Assembly (NCBI GenBank): GCA_963714155.1
Contig: OY970236.1
Span: forward strand, 1,674,001 to 1,738,000
Source: VRUE01 sp963714155
Lineage (GTDB): Bacteria; Actinomycetota; Thermoleophilia; Solirubrobacterales; 70-9
DNA length: 64,000 bases
Reading direction: 5' to 3'
Shown piece after piece: positions 42,303 to 49,774 of the stretch. Numbering within the stretch: position 1 is the first letter of the stretch; each line of letters opens with the position of its first letter. The notes below the pieces were generated by a model. That model saw only the letters and a list, made by a program, of their open reading frames with translations. It was not told where the DNA came from and made no database searches. Position numbers and translations under genes: made by a program.

Positions 42303-42973
42303 CAGGTCCTCGCCCCAAAGCGCCGCTGCCGCGCCTCGAACTCACGCAGGCAGGTTTCGAGCGCGGCGCGGTCGAAGTCGGGCCAGAGCTCGTCGCGGAA
42401 GATCATCTCCGAGTAGGCGCACTGCCAGAGCAGGTAGTTGGAGGTCCGCTGCTCGCCGCTGGTGCGGATCAAGAGGTCCGGGTCGTGCATCTCGGGCGCG
42501 TAGAGGTGGCGGCGGAACTCCTCCTCGGAGCCCCCGTCGAAGCGCTGTGCGGCGTCGATGATCTCCGCCCGGCCGCCGTAGTTGAAGGCGACGAAGAGGG
42601 TGATCCGCTGGTTGTCCGCGGTCGTCTCTTCGGCCCAGTCCATGCGGCGGACGAGCTCCTCTGAGACCCCCTCGCGGCGGCCGATGAAACGCATCCGCAC
42701 GCCCTCCTCGTCGAGCTCGGGCGTCTCGGACTCAATCCGTTCGCCGAACATCGCCATCAGGCCCTCGACCTCCGCCGCCGGCCGCGACCAGTTCTCGGTC
42801 GAGAACGAGTAGACGGTCAGCTCCTCGATCCCCAGCTCGACCGCGTCGCGCAGCCGCGCCTTCACCGTGTCGGCCCCGGCCCGGTGCCCCTCTACGACCG
42901 GCAGGCCCTGGTTCTGGGCCCAGCGCCCGTTGCCGTCGGTGATGATCGCCACGTACCGCGCGGAGGCACTCAC
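42302..42973 (-). CDS. uppS: isoprenyl (undecaprenyl) diphosphate synthase
   Basis: 223 residues of the cis-prenyltransferase family: TDGNGRWA at the N-terminus with the catalytic Asp, the YSFSTENW block, and RTSGEQRTSNYLLWQ at the C-terminal substrate site. It supplies the wall carrier lipid precursor. It overlaps frr by 4 nt. Confidence 0.93.
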   Translation of the reverse strand: MSASARYVAIITDGNGRWAQNQGLPVVEGHRAGADTVKARLRDAVELGIEELTVYSFSTENWSRPAAEVEGLMAMFGERIESETPELDEEGVRMRFIGRREGVSEELVRRMDWAEETTADNQRITLFVAFNYGGRAEIIDAAQRFDGGSEEEFRRHLYAPEMHDPDLLIRTSGEQRTSNYLLWQCAYSEMIFRDELWPDFDRAALETCLREFEARQRRFGART

Positions 42974-43533
42974 ACCTCCAGGATCTCCTCTTCCTTCCCC
43001 TTGAGGAGTGAGTCGATCTCGGCGATCGAGTCGTCGGTCTGCTTCTGCAGGGCGGCCTCGGCGCGGCGCTCGTCGTCCTCGCCGACTTCGCCCTCGTTTT
43101 TCAGCTCGCGCAGGTCTTGCATCACGTCGCGGCGGATGTTGCGGATCGCGATCCGGCCCTCCTCGGCGACGCCGTGCACCACCTTCACCATCTCGCGGCG
43201 ACGCTCCTCGGTCAGCTCGGGGATCTGCAGGCGAACGACGTTGCCGTCGTTGCTCGGCGTCAGTCCGACGTCGGACTCCTGGATCGCTTTCTCGATCGCC
43301 CCGATCGAGCCCTTGTCGAAGGGCGTCACGGTGAGCAGGCGGGCGTCGGAGGTGGCGATGTTGGCCAGCTGCTTGAGCGGTGTCTGCGCCCCGTAGTAGT
43401 CGACGCTGATGCGGTCGAGCAGATGCGGCGAGGCGCGACCGGTGCGCACGGTGGCCAGCTCGCCACGGCTGGATTCGACCGACTTGGCCATGCGGCCTTC
43501 GGCGTCCTTGAGCAGTTCGTCGATCAGCTCCAC
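42970..43533 (-). CDS. frr: ribosome recycling factor
   Basis: 187 residues, near-tRNA-shaped factor that splits post-termination ribosomes with EF-G. The conserved VRTGRASPHLLD, YYGAQTPLKQLANI and EERRREMVK stretches are all present. The start is GTG. Confidence 0.96.
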   Translation of the reverse strand: MELIDELLKDAEGRMAKSVESSRGELATVRTGRASPHLLDRISVDYYGAQTPLKQLANIATSDARLLTVTPFDKGSIGAIEKAIQESDVGLTPSNDGNVVRLQIPELTEERRREMVKVVHGVAEEGRIAIRNIRRDVMQDLRELKNEGEVGEDDERRAEAALQKQTDDSIAEIDSLLKGKEEEILEV

Positions 43534-43549
43534 TGGGCCCCCGTTGTCG

Positions 43550-44284
43550 TCACTCGGCGGGCCTGCTGGAGACCAGCGTGCCCACCCTCTCGCCGCTGAC
43601 GATCCTATCTATGTTGCTGGCGTCCCCCATGTTGAAGACGTAGATCGGCAGGTCGTTGTCCATGCAGAGCGAAAGCGCGGTCGAGTCCATCACCTTGAGC
43701 CCGCGCTCGATCGCCTCGCGGTGGCCGATCGCGGCGATGAACTTGGCGTCCGGATTGGTCGCGGGGTCGGAGTCGTAGACACCCTCCACCCCGTTCTTGG
43801 CCATCAGGATCGCCTGGGCATGGATCTCGAGCGCCCGCAGCGCCGCTGCAGTGTCGGTGGTGAAGAACGGGTTGCCGGTGCCGGCGGCGAAGATCACCAC
43901 GCGGCCCTTCTCGAGGTGTCGCATGGCGCGGCGGCGGATGTAGGGCTCCGCCACCTCCTTGACGTCGATCGCCGAGAGCACCCTGGTGTGCTCTCCCGTC
44001 TTCTCCAGCGCGTCCTGCAGGGTCAGCGCGTTGAGCACCGTCGCCAGCATGCCCATGTAGTCGCCAGTCGCACGGTCCATGCCCTCGGCAGCCGCGGCGA
44101 GGCCGCGGTAGATGTTGCCGGCGCCGACCACGATCGCGACCTCGACGCCGCGCGCACGGATCGCCGCGATCTGCTCGGCGATGCGCTGCACCTCCACCGC
44201 ATCGGTGCCGTGGGGAAGGTCCCCCATCAGCGCCTCGCCGGAGAGCTTGAGCAGGATCCGTTTGAACTTGGGGTCGTTGGCCAT
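43550..44284 (-). CDS. pyrH: UMP kinase
   Basis: 244 residues of the amino-acid-kinase fold: KLSGEAL at the N-terminus, GAGNIYRG, ATVLNALTLQDALE, and AAGTGNPFFTTDTAAALRA. Makes UDP for RNA and for wall nucleotide sugars. The usual order rpsB-tsf-pyrH-frr is preserved. Confidence 0.96.
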   Translation of the reverse strand: MANDPKFKRILLKLSGEALMGDLPHGTDAVEVQRIAEQIAAIRARGVEVAIVVGAGNIYRGLAAAAEGMDRATGDYMGMLATVLNALTLQDALEKTGEHTRVLSAIDVKEVAEPYIRRRAMRHLEKGRVVIFAAGTGNPFFTTDTAAALRALEIHAQAILMAKNGVEGVYDSDPATNPDAKFIAAIGHREAIERGLKVMDSTALSLCMDNDLPIYVFNMGDASNIDRIVSGERVGTLVSSRPAE

Positions 44285-44298
44285 CTAGGCCCGCGAGC

Positions 44299-44904
44299 CT
44301 ATTCGTCGCCGACGCGGAAGTAGGCGAAGCGCGCGATGCGGATGTTCTCGCCGGTCTTGGCGGCGAGCTCCTGACGCAGCTCCTCGATCGACTTCGAGTC
44401 GTGCTTCTCGGCGTTGACGTGCGCCTGGTCGAGCAGGGCTACTTCCTGGCCCCACTTGGCCAGCTGGCCCGCGACGATCTTCTCGACCACGTTGTCGGGC
44501 TTGCCTTCATCGCGCGCCTTCTCCTCGAAGACCCGCTTTTCGGCCTCGCGCTCCTCCTCGGAGATCTCATCCGTGGTCACGTACTGGGGCGAGGTAGCGG
44601 CGACGTGCAGGGCGACCTCGTAGGCGAACGCCTTGAAATCCTCGTTGCGAGCGACGAAGTCGGTCTCACACTGGACTTCGACCATCGCGCCAACCTTGTC
44701 GTTGGCGTGGATGTAGGAGGCGACGACCCCCTCGTTGGTGCCGCGCCCTTCCCGCTTGGCGGCAGAGGCCTGCCCCTTCACCCGCAGGATCTCGATCGCG
44801 CGGTCAACGTCACCGTCGGACTCGGTCAGCGCCGACTTGCAGTCCATCATCGCCGCCCCGGTCCGATCGCGCAGCGCCTTCACATCAGCAGCCGTAACGC
44901 TCAC
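44299..44904 (-). CDS. tsf: elongation factor Ts, short form
   Basis: 201 residues, shorter than the about 280 of E. coli EF-Ts and similar to compact forms that carry a single core repeat. The N-terminal UBA-like helix contains VKALRDRTGAAMMDCKSAL and the core VQCETDFVARN contacts EF-Tu. The start overlaps rpsB by 4 nt. Confidence 0.94.
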   Translation of the reverse strand: MSVTAADVKALRDRTGAAMMDCKSALTESDGDVDRAIEILRVKGQASAAKREGRGTNEGVVASYIHANDKVGAMVEVQCETDFVARNEDFKAFAYEVALHVAATSPQYVTTDEISEEEREAEKRVFEEKARDEGKPDNVVEKIVAGQLAKWGQEVALLDQAHVNAEKHDSKSIEELRQELAAKTGENIRIARFAYFRVGDE

Positions 44905-46118
44905 GACTCCCCTCCCTCTTTCGCAGCCTCGTCTTTCTCAGCGGGCTCACTCGGTGCTTTCTCCTCGGCAGCGGCTTTGGCTGGAGCTTTCCCCTCAGCA
45001 GCTGGCTGCTCCGCTGCTTTCTCAGTCTCGGCCGGCTTGGCAGGAGCTTTCTCCGCGGCAGCGGGCTCAGCCTGCTTGGCCACGGGCACAGGTGCTTTAG
45101 ACGCCCCTCCCGCGGGTGGTGTGGGGCTGGGTGCCTCGCCCGCAGCTTGCGAGGACGAGGCGCCCTGCCCCGCGACAGGACCCGCGGGCTGGGTGGCTTG
45201 ACCCTGAGCCGGTGAGCTTTGTCCCTGACCCTGGGGGGCCTGACCCTGAGGCGCCTTGGCCTGAGCCTGGGCCGCCTGAGCCTGCTTCGCAGCCTCCGCT
45301 TCAGTCGCCGCCTTCTTAGCCGCTTCCTCCGCGGCAACCCGCACTTTCTCTTCCTCCTCGCGCTTCTTGCGCTCTTCCTCTTCCTTCTTGCGCCGTTCCA
45401 TTTCGACCGCGATGCGCTTCTCCTCCTGGACCCGCCAGGCGCCGGCGCCCTGCTCGACCGCGCCGCCGATCGTGCCGATCACCAGCTGGCAGGAGCGGAT
45501 CGCGTCGTCGTTGCCGGGGATCACGAAGTCGATCGGCTTCGGGTCGCAGTTGGTGTCGACCAGGCCGATGATCGGGATCCGCAGGCGGGCCGCCTCGCGC
45601 ACCGCGATCTCCTCGGTTTTGAGGTCGGTGACGAAGACGGCGTCGGGCAGGCGGTCCATGTCGCGGACGCCGCCGAGGTTGAACTCGAGCTTGGCCAGTT
45701 CGGCCAGCATGCCCATCCGCTCCTTCGTCGGCAGCAGCTCGAGCTTGCCCTCATCGCGCCAGCCGGTCAGCTCGTGCAGGCGCGCGATCCGCGCCGACAT
45801 CGTGTTGAAGTTGGTCAGCAGGCCACCGAGCCAACGTTGGTTGACGTAGGGCATCTTGCAGCGATCGGCCCATTCTTCGACCGGGCCGCGCGCCTGCTTC
45901 TTGGTGCCGACGAAGAGCACCGTGCCGCCGCCGCTGGCCAGCTCGCCGGCGAAGCGGCGCGCGTTCTCCAGCAGCGCCTCGGTTTGGACGAGGTCGATGA
46001 TGTGGATCCCGTCCAGCTCGCCGAAGATGTAGCGGCGCATGTTCGGGTTCCAGCGACGGGTCTGGTGGCCGAAGTGGACTCCGGCCTCCAGCAGCTCTTT
46101 GAGGCCTGCCTCTGGCAT
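44901..46118 (-). CDS. rpsB: 30S ribosomal protein S2 with long low-complexity tail
   Basis: 405 residues; S2 is usually about 230-280. The core (LLEAGVHFGHQTRRWNPNM through IPGNDDAIRS and IGGAVEQG) ends near residue 225. After it comes a highly charged Glu/Lys/Arg segment predicted as a coiled coil (about 230-280), then about 120 residues rich in Ala, Gln, Pro and Glu with many short imperfect repeats. The frame stays open and the tail overlaps tsf by 4 nt, so it is translated. AAGGAG lies 7 nt before the ATG. Confidence 0.94.
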   Translation of the reverse strand: MPEAGLKELLEAGVHFGHQTRRWNPNMRRYIFGELDGIHIIDLVQTEALLENARRFAGELASGGGTVLFVGTKKQARGPVEEWADRCKMPYVNQRWLGGLLTNFNTMSARIARLHELTGWRDEGKLELLPTKERMGMLAELAKLEFNLGGVRDMDRLPDAVFVTDLKTEEIAVREAARLRIPIIGLVDTNCDPKPIDFVIPGNDDAIRSCQLVIGTIGGAVEQGAGAWRVQEEKRIAVEMERRKKEEEERKKREEEEKVRVAAEEAAKKAATEAEAAKQAQAAQAQAKAPQGQAPQGQGQSSPAQGQATQPAGPVAGQGASSSQAAGEAPSPTPPAGGASKAPVPVAKQAEPAAAEKAPAKPAETEKAAEQPAAEGKAPAKAAAEEKAPSEPAEKDEAAKEGGES

Positions 46119-46236
46119 AGGTGAAGCTCCTTGGTTTTGACTGTGTGTCCCGCCGCCCTAGCCGGGTTCCGGCGCAATGCCGGTCAGGATCCGGGTCGGT
46201 ACGTACGGGGGTAGGTTTCCGAGCCGACGGATTGTA
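46119..46236 (-). promoter_or_regulatory. rpsB leader with candidate -10 TACAAT
   Basis: On the minus strand TACAAT (46231-46236) is followed by about 110 nt to the rpsB ATG. CCGGC/GCCGG (46169-46173 and 46179-46183) forms a hairpin in the leader, and AAGGAG serves as Shine-Dalgarno. No convincing -35 was seen. S2 autoregulation through this leader is possible but unproven. Confidence 0.4.
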
Positions 46237-46251
46237 GAGCGGACGCAGCCT

Positions 46252-46929
46252 TCAGGCGCCGCGGGCCGCAGCCAGGACGGCGGCCAGATCAGCCGGCAAC
46301 TCCGAGCTGAAGCTGAGTCGCTCGCCGCTCTGGGGATGGTTGAAGGCAAGCCGGTGGGCGTGGAGGAATTGACGCTGCAAGCCGTACTTCTTGCCACCGC
46401 CGTAGGTCGCGTCGCCAACCAGTGGGTGTCCAATCGCGGCGAAGTGGGCGCGGATCTGGTGCGTGCGACCGGTCTCCAGGCGGGCCTCGAGGTAGGTCTC
46501 GGCGGTTAGGAGCTCGAGCACTTCGAAGTGTGTGCGGGCCTGCCGCGAGGCAGCACCGGAGACCGCCATGCGGTGGCGTTGGCGCGAGGCGCGGCCGATC
46601 GGGGCATCGATCGTGCCCGTTCGCGAAGCGAGGTGACCCTTGGCCAAGGCAAGGTAGATCCGCTCGACCTCGCGGCGCTGGACCTGTGCTTGCAGAGCGC
46701 TGTGGGTGGCATCGTTGCGAGCGACGACCAGAAGACCGCTGGTGTCCTTGTCGAGGCGGTGGACGATCCCCGGCCGCTCAGCTTCCTCTCCTCCGCCGAG
46801 CATGTCACCCAGCTCGCTGACCAGAGTCGGGCCCGTGTGCGAGGGCGCCGGATGGACCACCAGGCCGGCGGGCTTGTCGACCACCGCCAGGTCGTCGTCC
46901 ACATGAACGATCCGCAGATCCACCCTCAT
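46252..46929 (-). CDS. RluD/RluA-family pseudouridine synthase without S4 domain
   Basis: 225 residues. The catalytic HRLDKDTSGLLVVA, ARLETGRTHQIRAH and GDATYGGG motifs define the RluA family. RluD and RluC normally have an N-terminal S4 RNA-binding domain; this protein begins directly with the catalytic domain. Target uridines (23S rRNA or tRNA) therefore cannot be assigned. GGAGGTGG precedes the start, next to a hairpin. Confidence 0.85.
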   Translation of the reverse strand: MRVDLRIVHVDDDLAVVDKPAGLVVHPAPSHTGPTLVSELGDMLGGGEEAERPGIVHRLDKDTSGLLVVARNDATHSALQAQVQRREVERIYLALAKGHLASRTGTIDAPIGRASRQRHRMAVSGAASRQARTHFEVLELLTAETYLEARLETGRTHQIRAHFAAIGHPLVGDATYGGGKKYGLQRQFLHAHRLAFNHPQSGERLSFSSELPADLAAVLAAARGA

Positions 46930-46938
46930 CCACCTCCG

Positions 46939-46985
46939 TTCCGGTGCGCTTTATGCGCCCGTGGGGTGCAAAAGGCGCACCGGAA
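46939..46985. repeat. hairpin between lspA and the pseudouridine synthase gene
   Basis: Perfect 11-bp arms at 46939-46949 and 46975-46985. It starts two bases after the lspA stop and ends 9 nt before the next start, so it may affect the adjacent Shine-Dalgarno. Confidence 0.7.
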
Positions 46986-46987
46986 GG

Positions 46988-47443
46988 TCACTGGGGCTCC
47001 CGCATGTAGGCGTAGGCCAGTAGCAGCACGCCGGCGGTGACGGCGACGTCGGCGATGTTGAAGGCGGGCCAGTTGCCGATCGCGATGTAGTCGGTGACGG
47101 CGTCAGCGCGGATCCGATCGGCGAGGTTGCCGATCGCCCCGCCGGCCAGCAGGCCGGCTGCGACCCACATACCGGGCCGGGTGGGATCGCGCGAGAAGAG
47201 GTAGGCGACCACCCCGAGTGCAAGCGCGGTGACCAGGACGAGACGAGTGCCGCCGCCCGCCGCGAGACCGAAGGCGACGCCGCTGTTGTGGGAGAGCGTC
47301 AGGCCGATCGGGCCGAGGACGTCGACGTCCTCCCCCGCAGTCAGGTTCGCCTCGATCAGCGACTTGGCCGCCTGGTCGAGGACGACGACGATCCCGGCCA
47401 GGGCGCCGGCAAGGCGCCAGGCGCGGGCGCGGGCGGCGCTCAC
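46988..47443 (-). CDS. lspA: lipoprotein signal peptidase
   Basis: 151 residues, four membrane helices. The catalytic Asp residues are in GGAIGNLADR..AVTDYI and FNIADVAV. It cleaves signal peptides of diacylated prolipoproteins such as the one at 6.2 kb. The GTG start overlaps the yggT stop by 4 nt. Confidence 0.93.
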   Translation of the reverse strand: MSAARARAWRLAGALAGIVVVLDQAAKSLIEANLTAGEDVDVLGPIGLTLSHNSGVAFGLAAGGGTRLVLVTALALGVVAYLFSRDPTRPGMWVAAGLLAGGAIGNLADRIRADAVTDYIAIGNWPAFNIADVAVTAGVLLLAYAYMREPQ

Positions 47444-47742
47444 CCTTCGATCAGGCCGACGACGATCGCCCGCAAGATGAAGAGCAGGATCACGCCGAGG
47501 ATCGGGCTGAGGTCGAGGGCGAAGCCACCGCCACCGATCGGCGGCAGGAAGCGCCGGAAGAAGTTGAGGTAGGGATCGGTGGTCTCTTTGATGAAGTCGA
47601 GCGTTGCTCGCAGCGCCCGGTTGTAAGGCATGCGGGGGATCCAGGAGCTGAGCACGTTGAGGAAGATGAGGATGATGTAGACGAGGAAGAGGGCGCTGAC
47701 GTAGTCGGCCACGTCGAAGCGGGTCAGGGCCAACGCGATCAT
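47440..47742 (-). CDS. YggT-family membrane protein
   Basis: 100 residues, two membrane helices with the conserved YIILIFLNVLSSWIPR and TTDPYLNFFRRFLPPIG segments. YggT (YlmG) proteins affect nucleoid or septum organisation and are encoded beside sepF in many Gram-positive bacteria, as here. Overlaps proC and lspA by 4 nt each. Confidence 0.88.
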   Translation of the reverse strand: MIALALTRFDVADYVSALFLVYIILIFLNVLSSWIPRMPYNRALRATLDFIKETTDPYLNFFRRFLPPIGGGGFALDLSPILGVILLFILRAIVVGLIEG

Positions 47743-48479
47743 CCCCGCATCCTCTCCAGCGAGGCTCGCACCGCGGCTTCAAACGCCTCGCGGGCACCCT
47801 CGCGGTCCAGTGCCTCCAGTCCTGCCTCGGTGCTGCCGCCCGGCGACGCCACCGCCTTGCGCACGTCAGCCGGGTGCCGGCGGCGCAGCAGCTCGGCGGT
47901 GCCGGCGGTCGTCTCAACGACCAGGTCGCGGGCGAGATCCTGATCCAGCCCGCTGGCCGCGCCGGCATCGGCGATCGCCTCCACCGCCAGGGCAACATAA
48001 GCCGGTGCGCAGCCCATCACCGCCGTCGCCGCATCGAATTCAGCGTCGTCCAGATCGACCACGTGCCCGAGGCTCTCGAGCAGGACTCTCACCCCGGCGT
48101 GACGCGAGCCCGCGACACAGAGCACTCCCCTGCGCACCTCGACCCCAACGTTCGGCATCAACCGCACGACCTCGGCATCGGGGAAAGCGCCCTCGACGCG
48201 CTCCAGCGAGGTGGCGCCGAGCAGCGAGACAAGCACCTTCGCAGCGGCAAGCTCGGCGGCGACCTGGTCGAGCTTTGCCGGCTTGACCGCGAGCACGACG
48301 ACATCCGACCGTTCCGCCAGCTCGGCGTTGGAGGCGAGGGCCTCGCCTTTGAGCTCGGCAGCGAGCTCCGCCGCGCGTCCTGAGCCGCTATCGGTGAAAA
48401 GCATGCCGTCGGCCTGGCCGCGCAGCCCCCGGGCCATCGCCGCCGCCATATTTCCGGACCCGCAGAAGCCGATGACCAT
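47739..48479 (-). CDS. proC: pyrroline-5-carboxylate reductase
   Basis: 246 residues. Rossmann motif GFCGSGNMAAAM and the C-terminal VMGCAPAYVAL...SPGGSTEAGLEAL signature. Last step of proline synthesis. In actinobacteria proC often sits in the sepF-yggT neighbourhood. Confidence 0.93.
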   Translation of the reverse strand: MVIGFCGSGNMAAAMARGLRGQADGMLFTDSGSGRAAELAAELKGEALASNAELAERSDVVVLAVKPAKLDQVAAELAAAKVLVSLLGATSLERVEGAFPDAEVVRLMPNVGVEVRRGVLCVAGSRHAGVRVLLESLGHVVDLDDAEFDAATAVMGCAPAYVALAVEAIADAGAASGLDQDLARDLVVETTAGTAELLRRRHPADVRKAVASPGGSTEAGLEALDREGAREAFEAAVRASLERMRG

Positions 48480-48480
48480 C

Positions 48481-48530
48481 GCCCGGGGAGACTAGTCCCC
48501 CGGGCCAGGGCTAGGGGCGCCAGGGCTAGG
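48481..48530. repeat. hairpin plus tandem 12-bp direct repeat at the sepF end
   Basis: GCCCGGGG (48481-48488) pairs with CCCCGGGC (48498-48505). GCCAGGGCTAGG occurs at 48504-48515 and again at 48519-48530, 3 nt apart; the second copy contains the sepF stop codon. Confidence 0.65.
48489..48494 (-). promoter_or_regulatory. candidate -10 TAGTCT, leaderless type
   Basis: TAGTCT on the minus strand, ending 9 nt before the proC ATG at 48479. It forms the loop of the hairpin there. Confidence 0.45.
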
Positions 48531-49071
48531 ACTGGTTGAAGAAGCCTTTGTCGAGCAGCCGCGCCTTCTCCTCGGCGGACACCTCGACGTTGCGCGGCGT
48601 CAGCAGGAAGATCTTCTCGGCGATCCGCTGCATGCCGCCGTCCAGCGAGTAGGTCAAACCGGAGCAGAAGTCGATCATCCGCTTCGAGAGCTCGTGATCG
48701 GTCGTCTGCAGGTTGAGAATGACCGGAACTTGACGCTTGAACTGATCGGCCACCTGCTGGGCGTCGTTGAAGTTGCGGGGGATGACCAGGTGGACCTGGA
48801 CATCGGAGTCGCCGTTACCGACCGGCCGCAGCGTGCGGGTGCGCGAGGCTGAGATCGGCTCGTCATCGGCAAAAATGTCATCGATCTCGTCGCGCCGCGC
48901 GCGGCGAGCGCTGGGCAGGCGACGAACCTGGGCCGACTCGCGCCGACCTTCGTGAGCCTCTTCGGAGCTCGTTTCCGGTTCGAAGTCTTCTTCGTACTCG
49001 GGACCGTAGTCGTGGTCCTCAGCAAGGCCGAAGTAGACCAGCGCTCGATGCCATGTATCGCGTAGGGCCAT
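48526..49071 (-). CDS. sepF: cell division protein SepF
   Basis: 181 residues. A membrane-binding amphipathic N-terminus (MALRDTWHRALVYFGLAED), an acidic and then Arg-rich linker, and the SepF core with VHLVIPRNFNDAQQVADQFK and RMIDFCSGLTYSLDGGMQRIAEKIFLLTP. It links FtsZ to the membrane. The start at 49071 matches the conserved N-terminal helix. Confidence 0.94.
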   Translation of the reverse strand: MALRDTWHRALVYFGLAEDHDYGPEYEEDFEPETSSEEAHEGRRESAQVRRLPSARRARRDEIDDIFADDEPISASRTRTLRPVGNGDSDVQVHLVIPRNFNDAQQVADQFKRQVPVILNLQTTDHELSKRMIDFCSGLTYSLDGGMQRIAEKIFLLTPRNVEVSAEEKARLLDKGFFNQS

Positions 49072-49139
49072 GATTAATCGCGTGATTCGGCCTTCGGAGG
49101 CCGACTCCTCTACGGAATTATGACTATGCGAGTGCGGAT
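49072..49139 (-). promoter_or_regulatory. sepF upstream region with UUCG-type hairpin
   Basis: The 68-nt yggS-sepF gap holds TCGGCCT/AGGCCGA (7-bp stem, UCGG loop on this strand's complement) and, further upstream, CATAAT (minus strand 49117-49122) as a possible -10. AGAGGAG lies upstream of the hairpin, about 30 nt from the ATG. Confidence 0.4.
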
Positions 49140-49772
49140 TTACACATAGAGGGCCGTGCCGAGCCGGACGATCGTTGCTCCCTCCTCGACCGCGACCCGC
49201 CAATCCTGCGACGTTCCCATCGAGAGACGGGCCAAACCGTGCTCCGCGGCGAGCTCGGCGAGGCGGGCAAAGTGGCGGCGCGAGTCCTCTGGGTTCTGGC
49301 TGAACGGCGGCATCGTCATCAGGCCCCCGACCCGGACGGGAGAGCGCTCCAGGAACGAGGCCAAATCAGTGGGCGCGACTCCACCCTTGCCCTGCTCGCC
49401 GGCGACGTTGACCTCGACCAGGACCTCCGTCTCGGGGCTGCCGTGGCGAGCAAGCTGCTCCAACGCCGACTCGCTGGCAACCGAGTGGATCAAGCGGCAG
49501 AGTGGCAGCAGCTGCTTGACCTTGCGGCTCTGCAGGTTGCCGATGAAGTCCCACTCGAAAGCGTCCCCCCAGCGCTCGTGCTTGGCAACCAGGTCCTGCT
49601 GGCGGTTCTCGCCCACGAGGCGAACGCCGGCCTCGGCCAGGGCACCCATCTCCTCGAGCGGCACGTACTTGCTGGCGGCGAGGATCTCGACCCCGGGCCC
49701 GGCTAGCTCGCGCGCCTCGGCGAGATTGTCGGCGACCTTCTCGGGGTCGAGCCCATGAATCAGTCCGGGCAC
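49140..49772 (-). CDS. PLP homeostasis protein YggS/YlmE
   Basis: 210 residues, alanine racemase-like TIM barrel that holds pyridoxal phosphate. The PLP lysine is in ILAASKYV, with HFIGNLQSRK-type and LSMGTSQDW motifs present. YggS proteins regulate free PLP levels and sit beside sepF widely. The start is GTG. Confidence 0.92.
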   Translation of the reverse strand: MPGLIHGLDPEKVADNLAEARELAGPGVEILAASKYVPLEEMGALAEAGVRLVGENRQQDLVAKHERWGDAFEWDFIGNLQSRKVKQLLPLCRLIHSVASESALEQLARHGSPETEVLVEVNVAGEQGKGGVAPTDLASFLERSPVRVGGLMTMPPFSQNPEDSRRHFARLAELAAEHGLARLSMGTSQDWRVAVEEGATIVRLGTALYV

Positions 49773-49774
49773 GT

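Noticed and set aside
45219..46124. Plus-strand open frame of about 300 codons
   Set aside because: Antisense to rpsB with leucine/arginine-rich low complexity; rpsB is certain.
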